Origin: Anaerosacchariphilus polymeriproducens
GTDB lineage: Bacteria > Bacillota > Clostridia > Lachnospirales > Lachnospiraceae
Assembly: GCF_003363435.1 (NCBI RefSeq)
Contig: NZ_QRCT01000049.1
Location: 62,001-126,000 of the forward strand
Length of the DNA stretch: 64,000 nt
Direction of reading: 5' to 3'
Shown piece by piece: positions 17,412 through 26,763 of the stretch (within the stretch, counting starts at the first letter, position 1; each line of letters starts with the position of its first letter). A model generated the notes under the pieces. It ran no database searches and was not told the origin of the DNA. It was given only the letters and a program-made list of their open reading frames with translations. A program made the translations under genes and the position numbers.

Positions 17412-18398
17412 TTATTTCGCCTTCAATTGCTGTACCGGCGTTGTTTTTTGATCAATTGGTAAAATTTCAATTCCTTGTTCTTTCAACTGTTCAATAATTT
17501 TACCTAATGCTTCTACTGTAGAATCCAAATGTTCGGAATCATGCATCAATACAACGGATGTCTGGTTTTTTGAAACTCCTTCCATAGTGTTATTCACTAT
17601 TTCCTCTACAGAAAGATTTTGTCCGGCTGCATCTCCACTTGAAACATTCCAATCAAAATATGTAAGATTTTTCTCCTTTAAATAATTGATAAAGACTTCC
17701 ATCTTGGTATCACTTACCTTATTGCTGCTGCCACCCGGAAAACGATAAATCGCCGGAGACATGCCAATGGTTTTGTTCAAATAATCCTGTAATAAATTCA
17801 AGTCTTCTTTAAAGGCATCTAATGATTGATAAATCGTACTATATTGATGTGAATATGAGTGCATACCTATTGTATGCCCTTCCTCTACAATTTGTTTATA
17901 CATAGCTTCAAATTCTTCACTATTATATTTATTTCCAACAACGAAGAATGTTGCTTTTACATTATGTTCTTTTAAAACTTTTAAAATATTCTTTGTGTTA
18001 GAACTCGGTCCGTCATCAAAGGTCAAATAAACTATCTTTTTTTCCTTTTTGGAGTCATTTGTTTCAGGTGTCTGCACACCTGTAGTTTCTTGATTCAAAG
18101 TTTTCTGCTCATTTAAAGATGGATTCTCAACTGCATTCACTTCATCCGGTTTCAAATCCTGACTGGCATACACAGTATTATCATCAGTTCTTTTCTGACT
18201 AACTGCTGCCGTTCCTTCTTTATACAATGCTGCAAGCTTGTCTTCAAGAGAGTTTACTTTAAAAAATAAATAAATGCATAACAAGGTTGGTAAAATAATA
18301 GCTATCACTGCCAAAATTAATAAATTTCTTTTAAACTGCGCAATTCTTTTATCACGCTGCCTTTGAGCTTTAAAAGCCAACATTTGATCTTCTTGCAT
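17412..18398 (-). CDS. Membrane-anchored polysaccharide deacetylase (NodB domain), 328 aa
   Basis: One N-terminal membrane helix (about 25-47) follows a basic cytoplasmic tail, then a low-complexity linker (50-125) and a NodB domain (about 125-325). VYLTFDDGPS carries the catalytic Asp and metal Asp; MHSYSH carries the two metal histidines; YRFPGG and VVLMHDSEH are the later motifs. It probably removes acetyl groups from peptidoglycan or another surface glycan outside the cell. It is followed at once by the bactofilin gene, suggesting they act together on the wall. Confidence 0.9.
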   Translation of the reverse strand: MQEDQMLAFKAQRQRDKRIAQFKRNLLILAVIAIILPTLLCIYLFFKVNSLEDKLAALYKEGTAAVSQKRTDDNTVYASQDLKPDEVNAVENPSLNEQKTLNQETTGVQTPETNDSKKEKKIVYLTFDDGPSSNTKNILKVLKEHNVKATFFVVGNKYNSEEFEAMYKQIVEEGHTIGMHSYSHQYSTIYQSLDAFKEDLNLLQDYLNKTIGMSPAIYRFPGGSSNKVSDTKMEVFINYLKEKNLTYFDWNVSSGDAAGQNLSVEEIVNNTMEGVSKNQTSVVLMHDSEHLDSTVEALGKIIEQLKEQGIEILPIDQKTTPVQQLKAK

Positions 18399-18434
18399 CT
18401 ACTTTCCTCCCAATGAATACAAATGCATGGTGAT

Positions 18435-18463
18435 ATTGTATCATATTTTGATGAAATTGTATA
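18435..18463 (-). promoter_or_regulatory. Promoter ahead of the deacetylase-bactofilin-pyrH...polC operon
   Basis: On the minus strand an extended -10, TGATACAAT (core rc at 18435-18440), lies 17 bases from a weak -35 TATACA (rc at 18458-18463). With short gaps all the way to polC, this is the nearest upstream promoter found for the housekeeping run. Confidence 0.45.
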
Positions 18464-18739
18464 AGGAATTCTTCATATTTGTGCTGGCAATTATTATGCA
18501 ACTTAATATATGATAGAAACTTTTTTTCCATAATATTATACAGTATAAATTTAGTTTTTTCAATTAAAACTTCTTTCCTGTTAAAAAAATTTTAATAATT
18601 TTCAAACAACTGCAAACAATTTTAGTGATTTTAACAAATATTTACCGTTTGGATCCTATCCTCCTCCATCTTATCATTGAATTATTTTTAGTTAAGATGT
18701 ACATTACAAAAAAATATTTTTGGTCAGTAGTGTCATGTT

Positions 18740-18763
18740 CATTTTATTTTCTTTTTGTATAAT
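18740..18763 (+). promoter_or_regulatory. Promoter of msmK
   Basis: A consensus -10 TATAAT (18758-18763) lies 32 bases before the start codon, with only a weak -35. AAGGAGG (18781-18787) is the ribosome site for the ATG at 18796. Confidence 0.5.
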
Positions 18764-18795
18764 GGAATTAGATAAGAAATAAGGAGGAATTAAAA

Positions 18796-19908
18796 ATGGC
18801 TAGTGTATCACTAAAAAATATTTGTAAAGTTTATCCGAATGGGTTTGAAGCTGTTAAAGATTTTAATTTGGATATAGAAGATCAGGAATTTATCATATTT
18901 GTAGGACCTTCAGGATGTGGTAAATCAACAACTTTAAGAATGATTGCCGGATTAGAGGAAATTTCAAGCGGTGAGTTGAAAATTGATGACAAACTTATGA
19001 ATGATACGGAACCAAAAGACAGAGATATTGCAATGGTATTTCAAAATTATGCACTATATCCACATATGACAGTTTATGACAATATGGCATTCGCACTTAA
19101 AATCAATAAGGTACCGAAAGCCGAAATTGAAAAGAAAGTAAAAGAAGTTGCTAAAATTTTGGACTTAGAACCTTTATTAAAACGTAAACCTAAGGCTTTA
19201 TCCGGAGGTCAAAGACAGCGTGTTGCCATGGGGCGTGCCATCGTTCGTAATCCTAAAGTATTCCTAATGGATGAACCTCTTTCCAATTTGGATGCAAAAT
19301 TAAGAGTACAGATGCGTCTGGAACTTTCTAAGCTTCATCAAAGATTGAATGCCACTATTATTTATGTAACACACGATCAGACAGAGGCCATGACTCTCGG
19401 AACCCGAATTGTTGTTATGAAAGATGGTGTTGTTCAACAGGTAGATACGCCGGAGAATTTATATAATTATCCAAGTAATCTCTTCGTTGCCGGATTTATT
19501 GGATCACCACAAATGAATTTCCTAAATGCAACTGTAAAAATAGTTGATAATAACGTTTCCTTACAAGTAGGCCAACATTCTTTTGCTCTTCCACCTGCGA
19601 AAGGTAAGAAGCTGATTGACGGAAATTACAATGGCAGAGAAGTTGTTCTTGGTATTCGCCCGGAAGATATTTATGACTCAGAGGTATTTATTGAAACTTC
19701 ACCCAGCAGTGTTTTTGAATCCAAAATTAAAATTTATGAATTATTAGGTTCTGAAGTTAATTTACATTTTAATTTGGAAGGAACGCAGATAACTGCCAAA
19801 GTGGATCCTAGAACTACAATTCGAAATGGTGATACTGCAAGATTTGCTATCGATATGGAAAAAGCTCATATCTTTGACAAAGAAACAGAATTGACGATTA
19901 CAAATTAA
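18796..19908 (+). CDS. msmK: Sugar ABC transporter ATPase of the MsmK/MsmX/UgpC family, 370 aa
   Basis: This is the shared energising subunit for carbohydrate ABC importers. Walker A GPSGCGKSTT is near residues 37-46, the signature LSGGQRQRVAMGRA near 134, Walker B VFLMDEPLSNLDAKLR follows, and a C-terminal TOBE/OB regulatory region covers about 235-365. MsmK-type ATPases serve several importers that lack their own ATPase. The malEFG-like genes at 43.7-47.2 kb have no ATPase gene nearby, so this protein is the likely partner (inference). It stands alone ahead of a CdaR-type regulator, on the + strand. Confidence 0.93.
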   Translation: MASVSLKNICKVYPNGFEAVKDFNLDIEDQEFIIFVGPSGCGKSTTLRMIAGLEEISSGELKIDDKLMNDTEPKDRDIAMVFQNYALYPHMTVYDNMAFALKINKVPKAEIEKKVKEVAKILDLEPLLKRKPKALSGGQRQRVAMGRAIVRNPKVFLMDEPLSNLDAKLRVQMRLELSKLHQRLNATIIYVTHDQTEAMTLGTRIVVMKDGVVQQVDTPENLYNYPSNLFVAGFIGSPQMNFLNATVKIVDNNVSLQVGQHSFALPPAKGKKLIDGNYNGREVVLGIRPEDIYDSEVFIETSPSSVFESKIKIYELLGSEVNLHFNLEGTQITAKVDPRTTIRNGDTARFAIDMEKAHIFDKETELTITN

Positions 19909-19966
19909 TGTTTTAATATAATATTATACAAAGGGGCCAAAATTTTAAAATACAGACTAAAAGGGG

Positions 19967-20875
19967 ATGAAGGCTTTGTCACAAGAAAATAAACTGAATC
20001 AGGCTTTGAAAGAATTATATAACGTTACCGGACTTCAATTTTCTTTACTATCTAATCCGGAACTTGACACGAAACAAGCTCTGGAACAAATCAAACATTT
20101 AACGCATGCTTATCGGGAAAAATATAATAAATCAGGTTTTATTCAGGAATTACTTATCGAAGAGCTTTCATCCTCAGATATTTTTTATCGTGCACAGAAA
20201 CTTCACATTGAATTTCATGCGAAACGAGCAGTTTACATCATTGAAACGAAAAATGCGAAAGATTCTACGCTGCTTGAAACACTAAAAAACTTATTTACAA
20301 ATTTAACAGATGATTTTATTATTGAATTTAGCCCTAACAATATTATACTTGTAAAAACATTTTATTCTAAAAAATCCAAAGTGGAATTGGAGCAGACTGC
20401 AAATACGATTGTTGACATGCTTAACACAGAAGCTATGTCTAAAGTTCGTGTAGGATACAGTTCTATCATTGAAGACTTATCACAACTTATAATTGCATAT
20501 AAAGAAGCCCGTCTGGCACTAGATATCGGGAATTTGTTTTATACGAATAAAGCCACTCATTGCCACTCTTCTCTTGGATTAGGAAGAATCATCTATCATT
20601 TACCTGAATCATTAAGTACAACTTTTTTAAAAGAAATACTAGGTACTGATCCTCTTAATTCTATTGATGAAGAAACTCTAACTACAATCAATATATTTTT
20701 TGATAATGGTTTAAATATTGCAGAAACTGCACGTAAATTATACATTCATCGCAACACATTAATTTATCGAATTGAAAAATTACAGAAACTGACCGGTTTA
20801 GATATCCGTTCTTTTGATGATGCTGTTCTTATTAAAATAGCACTTATGATAATTCGTCATTTAAAATCTCGATAG
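19967..20875 (+). CDS. CdaR/PucR-type transcriptional regulator, about 300 aa
   Basis: The C-terminal 55 residues are a PucR-type helix-turn-helix (NIAETARKLYIHRNTLIYRI, with KLQKLTGLDIRSFDDAV after it). The middle resembles the GGDEF-like sensor region of CdaR proteins. Such regulators often control carbon-source genes. Two starts are possible: ATG at 19967 lies too close to the AAAAGGGG ribosome site, while TTG at 19976 is better spaced. It follows msmK by 58 bases and may regulate it and the next gene. Ligand unknown. Confidence 0.82.
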   Translation: MKALSQENKLNQALKELYNVTGLQFSLLSNPELDTKQALEQIKHLTHAYREKYNKSGFIQELLIEELSSSDIFYRAQKLHIEFHAKRAVYIIETKNAKDSTLLETLKNLFTNLTDDFIIEFSPNNIILVKTFYSKKSKVELEQTANTIVDMLNTEAMSKVRVGYSSIIEDLSQLIIAYKEARLALDIGNLFYTNKATHCHSSLGLGRIIYHLPESLSTTFLKEILGTDPLNSIDEETLTTINIFFDNGLNIAETARKLYIHRNTLIYRIEKLQKLTGLDIRSFDDAVLIKIALMIIRHLKSR

Positions 20876-20903
20876 AATTAACATTTAAAGAAAAGAGGTT
20901 TAC

Positions 20904-21527
20904 ATGAAAAACATTTTTAATATGGACAATAAATTATTTATATATCTTTCCAAAGTTGCAGATTTAATGTTACTGAACATTTTATTTATTCTATGTTGTC
21001 TCCCTATTATTACGATAGGAGCTTCGCTCACATCTCTTTCCTATGTAACATTAAAAATGAATCAAAATGAAGAGACTTATATTATAAAAGAATTTTTTTC
21101 TTCTTTTAAATCAAATTTTAAGCAGGCAACAATATTATGGCTGCTCTTTTTCTTTCTTAATCTTTTTTTTGCGGCCGATTTGATTATTTTAAATCATATA
21201 ACAATTCCATTCTCAATAATTTTTACATATATTATCCAGCTTTTATGTATTTTTAGCTTTATTTCGATGATCTATGTTTTTCCACTCCTTGCAAAGTTTG
21301 AGAACTCTATCACCGGAACATTAAAAAATGCATTTTTTATAGCTATCAAACATTTACCTTGGACAATCGTACTTCTAACCCTCTATCTGTCACCACTCAT
21401 TTTATTAATGTGGAATTTTTCTACGATTGTACATTTACTTTTACTTTTTTGTTTTATTGGTTTTTCATTAACCGCATATTTGAGTTCTTATATATTTCAT
21501 AAGATTTTTTCTCGATACATTCATTGA
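20904..21527 (+). CDS. YesL-family (DUF624) membrane protein, 207 aa
   Basis: Five or six membrane helices with the YesL N-terminal pattern (ILCCLPIITIGASLTS, residues about 30-45). These proteins are common beside carbohydrate ABC transporters and their regulators, but their function is not established. AAAAGAGG precedes the ATG. Last gene of the + strand msmK group; a terminator follows directly. Confidence 0.85.
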   Translation: MKNIFNMDNKLFIYLSKVADLMLLNILFILCCLPIITIGASLTSLSYVTLKMNQNEETYIIKEFFSSFKSNFKQATILWLLFFFLNLFFAADLIILNHITIPFSIIFTYIIQLLCIFSFISMIYVFPLLAKFENSITGTLKNAFFIAIKHLPWTIVLLTLYLSPLILLMWNFSTIVHLLLLFCFIGFSLTAYLSSYIFHKIFSRYIH

Positions 21528-21538
21528 TAAAACACAAA

Positions 21539-21575
21539 ATTAGGATGTCAAAAATCAAACTTTTGACACCCTAAT
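21539..21575. terminator. Bidirectional terminator between yesL-like and ecsC-like genes
   Basis: ATTAGG-A-TGTCAAAA and TTTTGACA-C-CCTAAT pair with one mismatch. T-runs follow on both strands. The minus-strand arm includes the last codons and stop of the EcsC gene (stop at 21555), so that gene ends within its own terminator. Confidence 0.85.
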
Positions 21576-22352
21576 CTTTTCTTGAAAAAATCTTCTCCTA
21601 TATTTCAATTCGGCATAATCTGTAATTCTTTTTAAATAAACTGCGTCAGTCAATCCTCCCACGATACCTGCAATAGGAATTCCTTGAAGGAACTTCATAT
21701 ATAACATCTCTTTTGATAATGCATTCGCAGTAAAACGTATCTGCTCAGATAAATCATTTTCAATTGATCTACTACCTTCTATCAGTTGAATGATGTTTGC
21801 ATCTGCATTTTTAAACTCTTCTCCACGATATAAAGCAGTCTCTACCAGCTTTAAAATAAAAATTCGTTCTTTATCCGTATCATAAGGAAAACCGTAACTC
21901 AACGCAATTTCATTCATACTTTTTATTATCAATCCTGCAAAAAGAGGAATATCCGGTATTCCAACGCCTAAAGCACCTAAGCCTATTCCTTCTATTCCTG
22001 AGAACATAAGATTTCTTAAATTAACAATCCCAGCTTGTTTCGAAAAAGCTTTCACACTTTTTTTGTTTTTTCTGATATTGGCAGAATATGCTCTTATTTT
22101 ATAATCATTCTCCTGCTTTTCTTTCGAATAAGTCATTTCAATAATCTTAGTCCCTTTTTCAAATACCAATTGAAATGCTTTATAAAAAGCTAAATCTAAT
22201 TTTTCCTGCAATTTATAAGGAACTATCGCCTCTAGCTTTTTGTTTATGACTGATGCCTTTTCTTTTTGATATTTTATCAACAATAGATTTTCTTTTTTTT
22301 CAAGGAGTTCCCATTCTCTCTCCCATATCGCTTGCTTTTTTCTTTTCTTCAT
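21555..22352 (-). CDS. EcsC-family protein, 265 aa
   Basis: Residues about 115-250 match the EcsC domain, with IGLGALGVGIPDIPLFAGL and EIALSYGFPYDTDKERIF. The N-terminal 60 residues are highly charged. The family is named after a gene of the Bacillus ecs operon; its biochemical role is unknown. No signal peptide; hydrophobic stretches could associate with the membrane. It sits downstream of the NUDIX gene with a 44-base gap. Confidence 0.85.
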   Translation of the reverse strand: MKKRKKQAIWEREWELLEKKENLLLIKYQKEKASVINKKLEAIVPYKLQEKLDLAFYKAFQLVFEKGTKIIEMTYSKEKQENDYKIRAYSANIRKNKKSVKAFSKQAGIVNLRNLMFSGIEGIGLGALGVGIPDIPLFAGLIIKSMNEIALSYGFPYDTDKERIFILKLVETALYRGEEFKNADANIIQLIEGSRSIENDLSEQIRFTANALSKEMLYMKFLQGIPIAGIVGGLTDAVYLKRITDYAELKYRRRFFQEKIRVSKV

Positions 22353-22396
22353 ATCAGCCCTCAGTTCTAAAAATGTTGTATTTATCCTTTAGATAA

Positions 22397-22912
22397 TTAA
22401 GTTGCAGCTTTTGTTAACAATTTCATTACCTCTGTATCTCTCTTTATCCAGGGAATATTGGAAATATCTTTAATACCTTCATTATTTATAATAGCCTCTT
22501 CTAACGATATATATTCTAATTTATAACCATATTCTGCTTCATAAGCATCTAATTTTTGCATTCCATTTGAATCTTTGACCATACATTCATAATAATGAGA
22601 AAGCATTTCAAAAATATCTTCTTTTTCTCCTTTTCTACGTTCTACAACACTTCCAAGGTATTTCAATGAATCACTAATTACAGTCAGCCCTGTTTCCTCT
22701 TCTACTTCTCGTTTAATGGTATCTTTAATCTGTTCGGTTTTCTCCATACCACCGCCCGGAAATTTATATTCTCCATATTTTGAGCTGCGTATCATTGCAA
22801 TCCTATTTCCATCTCTAATAACTGCTCGGACAGCCGTCCTTTGAAATTTCGAACCATTTTCTTTATAGTTCTTCTCATCCAAACAACACAGTAAATTATA
22901 ATTCTCTTTCAA
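22397..22912 (-). CDS. NUDIX hydrolase, 171 aa
   Basis: Contains a Nudix box: GGGMEKTEQIKDTIKREV followed by EEETGL (residues about 52-75), which matches GX5EX7REUXEEXGU. Such enzymes cleave nucleoside diphosphates linked to another group; the substrate cannot be read from sequence. The start is TTG (22910-22912), preceded by AGGAAGG. It separates the biosynthetic cluster from the EcsC gene and its base composition is less AT-rich than the cluster. Confidence 0.88.
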   Translation of the reverse strand: MKENYNLLCCLDEKNYKENGSKFQRTAVRAVIRDGNRIAMIRSSKYGEYKFPGGGMEKTEQIKDTIKREVEEETGLTVISDSLKYLGSVVERRKGEKEDIFEMLSHYYECMVKDSNGMQKLDAYEAEYGYKLEYISLEEAIINNEGIKDISNIPWIKRDTEVMKLLTKAAT

Positions 22913-22976
22913 ATCTTTCCTTCCTCTCTTTTAGTATTATTTTATCTAATTATAACCTATAGAACAACTAAAATCT

Positions 22977-24002
22977 CTATTTTAACAAAGTCATTAAATC
23001 CTTCACCAAATCATTCTCCTCAAATATTAGACTCCTAATCAAATTCTGAGTTTTAAAAAATCTTTTCTCATTATTACTTCTTATACTTGTTAATAACATA
23101 TTATGTGCCAATGTCCATTTATCAAATTGTAAATAAAAGCTCTTTGAATACGATGTAAAATCATACATTTCACATATTTCTTCAGAAGCCAAAAATAATC
23201 CCATACTTTTTCTGCTCCATCGGACTTCATGAAAAATTGAATACGATAAATTTTCCACTAATTCTGTTCTTTCTTTACCAAGACACTCACCTTTTACTAT
23301 TTTATCAAACTCAAATAGCATTGAAAAGATATTAATGGACTTTTTTTTATCTTGATTCCAAGTTTCTAAATCATTGAGATATATTTGCAAAGAATATACT
23401 AAAGACTCTTTCATTAGGCTACTATAATCATAATCAAAAATGTCACAAGAGTATACGATATATTTTAGTGGCTTAAAAAATGGCGCATCTTTTGTATACG
23501 TCCAAGCTAAAGCAAACTCTTCAAAAGCAATTTCTACATTATACTTATCATATACCAAATCTGTAACTACTATTTTTTTATTTACCTTATCATATCCATT
23601 AATAATTAAACCGTGATATCCCTTGAAAAATCCTCCTGATCTTTTTAGATAATCTCCTGTATAGTACAGATAAAATGTATTTACTAAAGCTACTAATGGA
23701 TTTTGCTTATCGATTTCTGAAAAAATGCATTCAAAACATTCATCTAGTGTTGCACCACTTCTTATTTCTGAATTAATCATACGATTATTAATACGATCCA
23801 TTTCTCGGATTGTTTTCAGTTTCCCATTTCCTTCGTCTTTTACTTTAAAATTCAAACAATTAGTAATACCTAAGATTTTATATGTATTAATTGGATAACC
23901 ATACCAATAGTATATTTCTTGCAAACATTTAATAAAACAGTCTCCATCCTGACTATTTCCTATAAACTTCATATCTAAAACATTTCTCATTTTATTTCTC
24001 AT
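22977..24002 (-). CDS. BtrH/C39-like cysteine enzyme of the biosynthetic cluster, 341 aa
   Basis: The N-terminal half resembles the papain-fold BtrH N-terminal domain: SQDGDCFIKCLQEIYYWYG gives a candidate catalytic Cys22, GYHGLIINGYDK the histidine and VVTDL the acidic residue. The C-terminal half is alpha-helical and unrecognised. BtrH (butirosin pathway) moves an acyl group from a carrier protein to its acceptor, so this protein may release or transfer a carrier-bound product here (inference). The start is uncertain: ATG at 24002, 23990 or 23972, none with a well-spaced ribosome site. It is the last cluster gene, after the exporter. Confidence 0.6.
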   Translation of the reverse strand: MRNKMRNVLDMKFIGNSQDGDCFIKCLQEIYYWYGYPINTYKILGITNCLNFKVKDEGNGKLKTIREMDRINNRMINSEIRSGATLDECFECIFSEIDKQNPLVALVNTFYLYYTGDYLKRSGGFFKGYHGLIINGYDKVNKKIVVTDLVYDKYNVEIAFEEFALAWTYTKDAPFFKPLKYIVYSCDIFDYDYSSLMKESLVYSLQIYLNDLETWNQDKKKSINIFSMLFEFDKIVKGECLGKERTELVENLSYSIFHEVRWSRKSMGLFLASEEICEMYDFTSYSKSFYLQFDKWTLAHNMLLTSIRSNNEKRFFKTQNLIRSLIFEENDLVKDLMTLLK

Positions 24003-24055
24003 ATAATTATAAATCCAAATCCTTTCTTAATTATATAATACTCACAAACATTATC

Positions 24056-24856
24056 TCAATTACCCACACTTTCGTAATTTTTTGTACCCTTAATAAAAAT
24101 ATAATAAGAAATAATACTAAATATTACCGCTATGATACATTCGATTCCTATTGTCTGTAAAAAAGTATTATTATGCAAAAAGAAAGTTGACGGATAAAAA
24201 GCAACAAATGCAAATGGCACAATCCATGATATAATAATACGAATTACTCTTGAATAAATAGTAATAGGATATTTTGCAAAATCAGCTATTTGATAGGCTG
24301 TATACAAAAAAGGACCACTAATTTTAAACCAAAATGCTAATGAAGCATAAATTAACTTAATCGACGTATAGATAATAGTTCCCACAATTATTGATATAAC
24401 AAAGGCAACACAATTTAAGAGATTTGCTTGAACAACGTCCTTAGAAATCGAACTTATTAACAACAATATTCCAACAATTAATTCACCAAATGCATCTGGT
24501 TGGATTCTCTCACAAATAACTTGAAACAATAAATTTAATGGCCTAAGCATATAACGGTCAAAATCTCCATTCAAGACTAATTGCCAGGCTAATGTCCATA
24601 TATTATCTGTAAAAAAATGATCTATTCCTCTTGGAATCAATGAAAATCCATATATAAATAAAACTTGATTAAAAGACCAACCTTGAATTGTTGAAATCTT
24701 ATTAAAAATCAAAAACAAAAAATAGACGTTTGTGAACTGAACAATAAAAAATCCAAATAACCCAATGAGAAAGTCTACCTTTGACTGTAATATACCTTTA
24801 ATAAATTGAAATGTAAATACTTTATATAAATGCAGATATTGTTTTATCTCTCTCAT
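24056..24856 (-). CDS. ABC-2 type exporter permease, 266 aa
   Basis: Six hydrophobic segments in an ABC-2 (DUF990-like) arrangement. The segment SFNQVLFIYGFSLIPRGID and the following NGDFDRYMLRPLN match the pattern of paired permeases that work with an NatA/YxlF-like ATPase. The start lies one base beyond the stop of the second permease gene, so both are co-translated. Probably exports the product of the cluster. Confidence 0.8.
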   Translation of the reverse strand: MREIKQYLHLYKVFTFQFIKGILQSKVDFLIGLFGFFIVQFTNVYFLFLIFNKISTIQGWSFNQVLFIYGFSLIPRGIDHFFTDNIWTLAWQLVLNGDFDRYMLRPLNLLFQVICERIQPDAFGELIVGILLLISSISKDVVQANLLNCVAFVISIIVGTIIYTSIKLIYASLAFWFKISGPFLYTAYQIADFAKYPITIYSRVIRIIISWIVPFAFVAFYPSTFFLHNNTFLQTIGIECIIAVIFSIISYYIFIKGTKNYESVGN

Positions 24857-24857
24857 A

Positions 24858-25694
24858 TTAACCTCCTAAAATTACCATTTTCTTTATAGCCAAGTTCCAA
24901 ATCAACTCTCCCAAACCATATAAAACTACAATCCAAAAAATTTGTTTTCCATATATATACAAAATATAATTATTACTATACTTTCCAATGTATATCATTA
25001 TTGGATCGTACGTCATTGCTGAAAAAGGTAAAATTTCTAATATTAATCTTATCACTTTAGGAAAAAAACTTAATGGAATTAAGCTACCACTAAAAAATGA
25101 AATTATTGCGATTTTTGCTAAACTTAACCCAAAAATATAATTAGTAAAAAAACTAATTATTCCTAAAATATAATCAAAAAGAACATATACTAAAAAACTA
25201 AAAAAAATGCTCAATAAATAAAGCGTCAATTGCTTTATACTAATCATATTTATTTTCAAAAAGAAAACCTTTACTATTTCAATCGCGATTCCAATAACTA
25301 TATTAGGTACAAAAAAATGATAAATGAAATTACCAAATGCTTTCGCAATTAATGTATTTCTGTAATTAATTGGCTTTATCAAACTCATTGATATATTACC
25401 TTTTATAACATCATTATTTATATATCTGGAAACATCAATCATAACTACAGTACTCGTTATGTATGATATGAACACATATACTATCATTTCATTTTGACTC
25501 AACCCACCAATTATTGCTCTTTTAGAGTTAGAATAAATAGCCTTCCATAAAAAAAAATTTGTAAATGATGCAAACATACTGCAAACAATAAACAAATAAA
25601 AACTGCCTTTATATACAAATTGCCTTTTTATTTCATTTAATGTAAATTTCCCATATATTTTTACAAATGTTTTCATTTCAAATACTAACAACAA
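24858..25694 (-). CDS. ABC-2 type exporter permease, 278 aa
   Basis: Second permease of the exporter, with six predicted membrane segments and the ABC-2 features DVSRYINNDVIKGNISMSLI and KPINYRNTLIAKAFG. It forms a heterodimer with the following permease by analogy to related systems. The first in-frame start is ATG at 25694; an internal ATG (MKTFVKIYG) six codons in is also possible. Very AT-rich coding sequence, like the rest of the cluster. Confidence 0.8.
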   Translation of the reverse strand: MLLVFEMKTFVKIYGKFTLNEIKRQFVYKGSFYLFIVCSMFASFTNFFLWKAIYSNSKRAIIGGLSQNEMIVYVFISYITSTVVMIDVSRYINNDVIKGNISMSLIKPINYRNTLIAKAFGNFIYHFFVPNIVIGIAIEIVKVFFLKINMISIKQLTLYLLSIFFSFLVYVLFDYILGIISFFTNYIFGLSLAKIAIISFFSGSLIPLSFFPKVIRLILEILPFSAMTYDPIMIYIGKYSNNYILYIYGKQIFWIVVLYGLGELIWNLAIKKMVILGG

Positions 25695-25734
25695 TTTTGT
25701 CGTTTTTTCTCCTTATTTAATTTTTTTAAAAATT

Positions 25735-26751
25735 TTATATCTTATGTTTATAAATCTGTCTAATTATATCACTTAATTCCTCTTCCTGAATAACAATATC
25801 ATTTACTTCTACTAAACTCATAACATTCTTAATTATATTTGTTACCTGAATACACTTTTTATCAAAAAAAACATAAAATAGATTTTTTTCCAAATCAAAT
25901 TCTATTTTTATTTCTTCATTAATAATTTTTAATATTTTATATAATTTCTTTTCATATTCTTTATCTAAATTTTTAACTTCAAATTTCACTCTACGATAAA
26001 ATCCATGCTTACTTTTTAACTCTTTTAATGAACCATCAAAAATTTTTTTCCCCATATCAATTATAATAATACGATTACACAATTCCTCAATATCTTTAAT
26101 ATCATGAGTTGTTAGAATAACCGTTGTATTATACTCACTATTTATTTCTTTTATGGCCTTACGTATATTATCTTTAACAACTACATCAAGACCAATAGTT
26201 GGTTCATCTAAGTATAAGGTAGATGGATTATGAAGAAGAGACGCCCCTAAATCGGCTCGCATCCTTTGCCCTAAAGATAACACTCTAACTGGTTTGTCCC
26301 AAAATTCTCCTATATTAAGCACTTCATTTAAAAATTCAATTCTATTATTATAGTCAATATCTTTTACTTGATAGATCTCTTTTAAAATTGAATAAGTTTC
26401 ACTAAGAGGTAGATCCCACCACAACTGCGTTCTTTGCCCAAAAACAACTCCTATATTTTTTGCATTCTTTTTTCGTTGCGTAGATGGATTAACTCCATTT
26501 ATCATACAACTTCCTGAAGTAGGTGTTAAAATTCCTGTCATCATTTTAATTGTTGTTGATTTTCCTGCTCCATTACTTCCAATATATCCAACAATTTCAC
26601 CATCTAAAATAGAAAATGAAACGTTATCCACAGCTTTTTTTATAACTTTTTCATTTGAAAACAATCCTTTTATTGCTCCAAAAAAGCCTGGATACTTTTT
26701 TGCTGAAATAAATTCCTTAGTAATATTATTAACTTCAATCATTACTTTCAC
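25735..26751 (-). CDS. ABC exporter ATPase, 338 aa
   Basis: Walker A GSNGAGKSTTIK is near residues 60-71, the signature is VLSLGQRMRADLG (LSLGQ in place of LSGGQ), and Walker B TLYLDEPTIGLD follows. A 100-residue C-terminal extension covers about 240-338. It resembles ATPases paired with DUF990-type permeases in antibiotic and peptide export. Start is GTG at 26751 or the ATG three codons later. It lies 12 bases after the adenylation gene and 40 before the permeases. Confidence 0.88.
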   Translation of the reverse strand: MKVMIEVNNITKEFISAKKYPGFFGAIKGLFSNEKVIKKAVDNVSFSILDGEIVGYIGSNGAGKSTTIKMMTGILTPTSGSCMINGVNPSTQRKKNAKNIGVVFGQRTQLWWDLPLSETYSILKEIYQVKDIDYNNRIEFLNEVLNIGEFWDKPVRVLSLGQRMRADLGASLLHNPSTLYLDEPTIGLDVVVKDNIRKAIKEINSEYNTTVILTTHDIKDIEELCNRIIIIDMGKKIFDGSLKELKSKHGFYRRVKFEVKNLDKEYEKKLYKILKIINEEIKIEFDLEKNLFYVFFDKKCIQVTNIIKNVMSLVEVNDIVIQEEELSDIIRQIYKHKI

Positions 26752-26763
26752 CCATAAATCCTT

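Larger units (their letters stand above)
18399..18795. other. Divergent intergenic region between deacetylase and msmK
   Basis: About 400 AT-rich bases hold the two outward-facing promoters described separately. The middle (about 18480-18720) has A/T runs but no ORF, hairpin of note or recognised operator. Confidence 0.6.
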
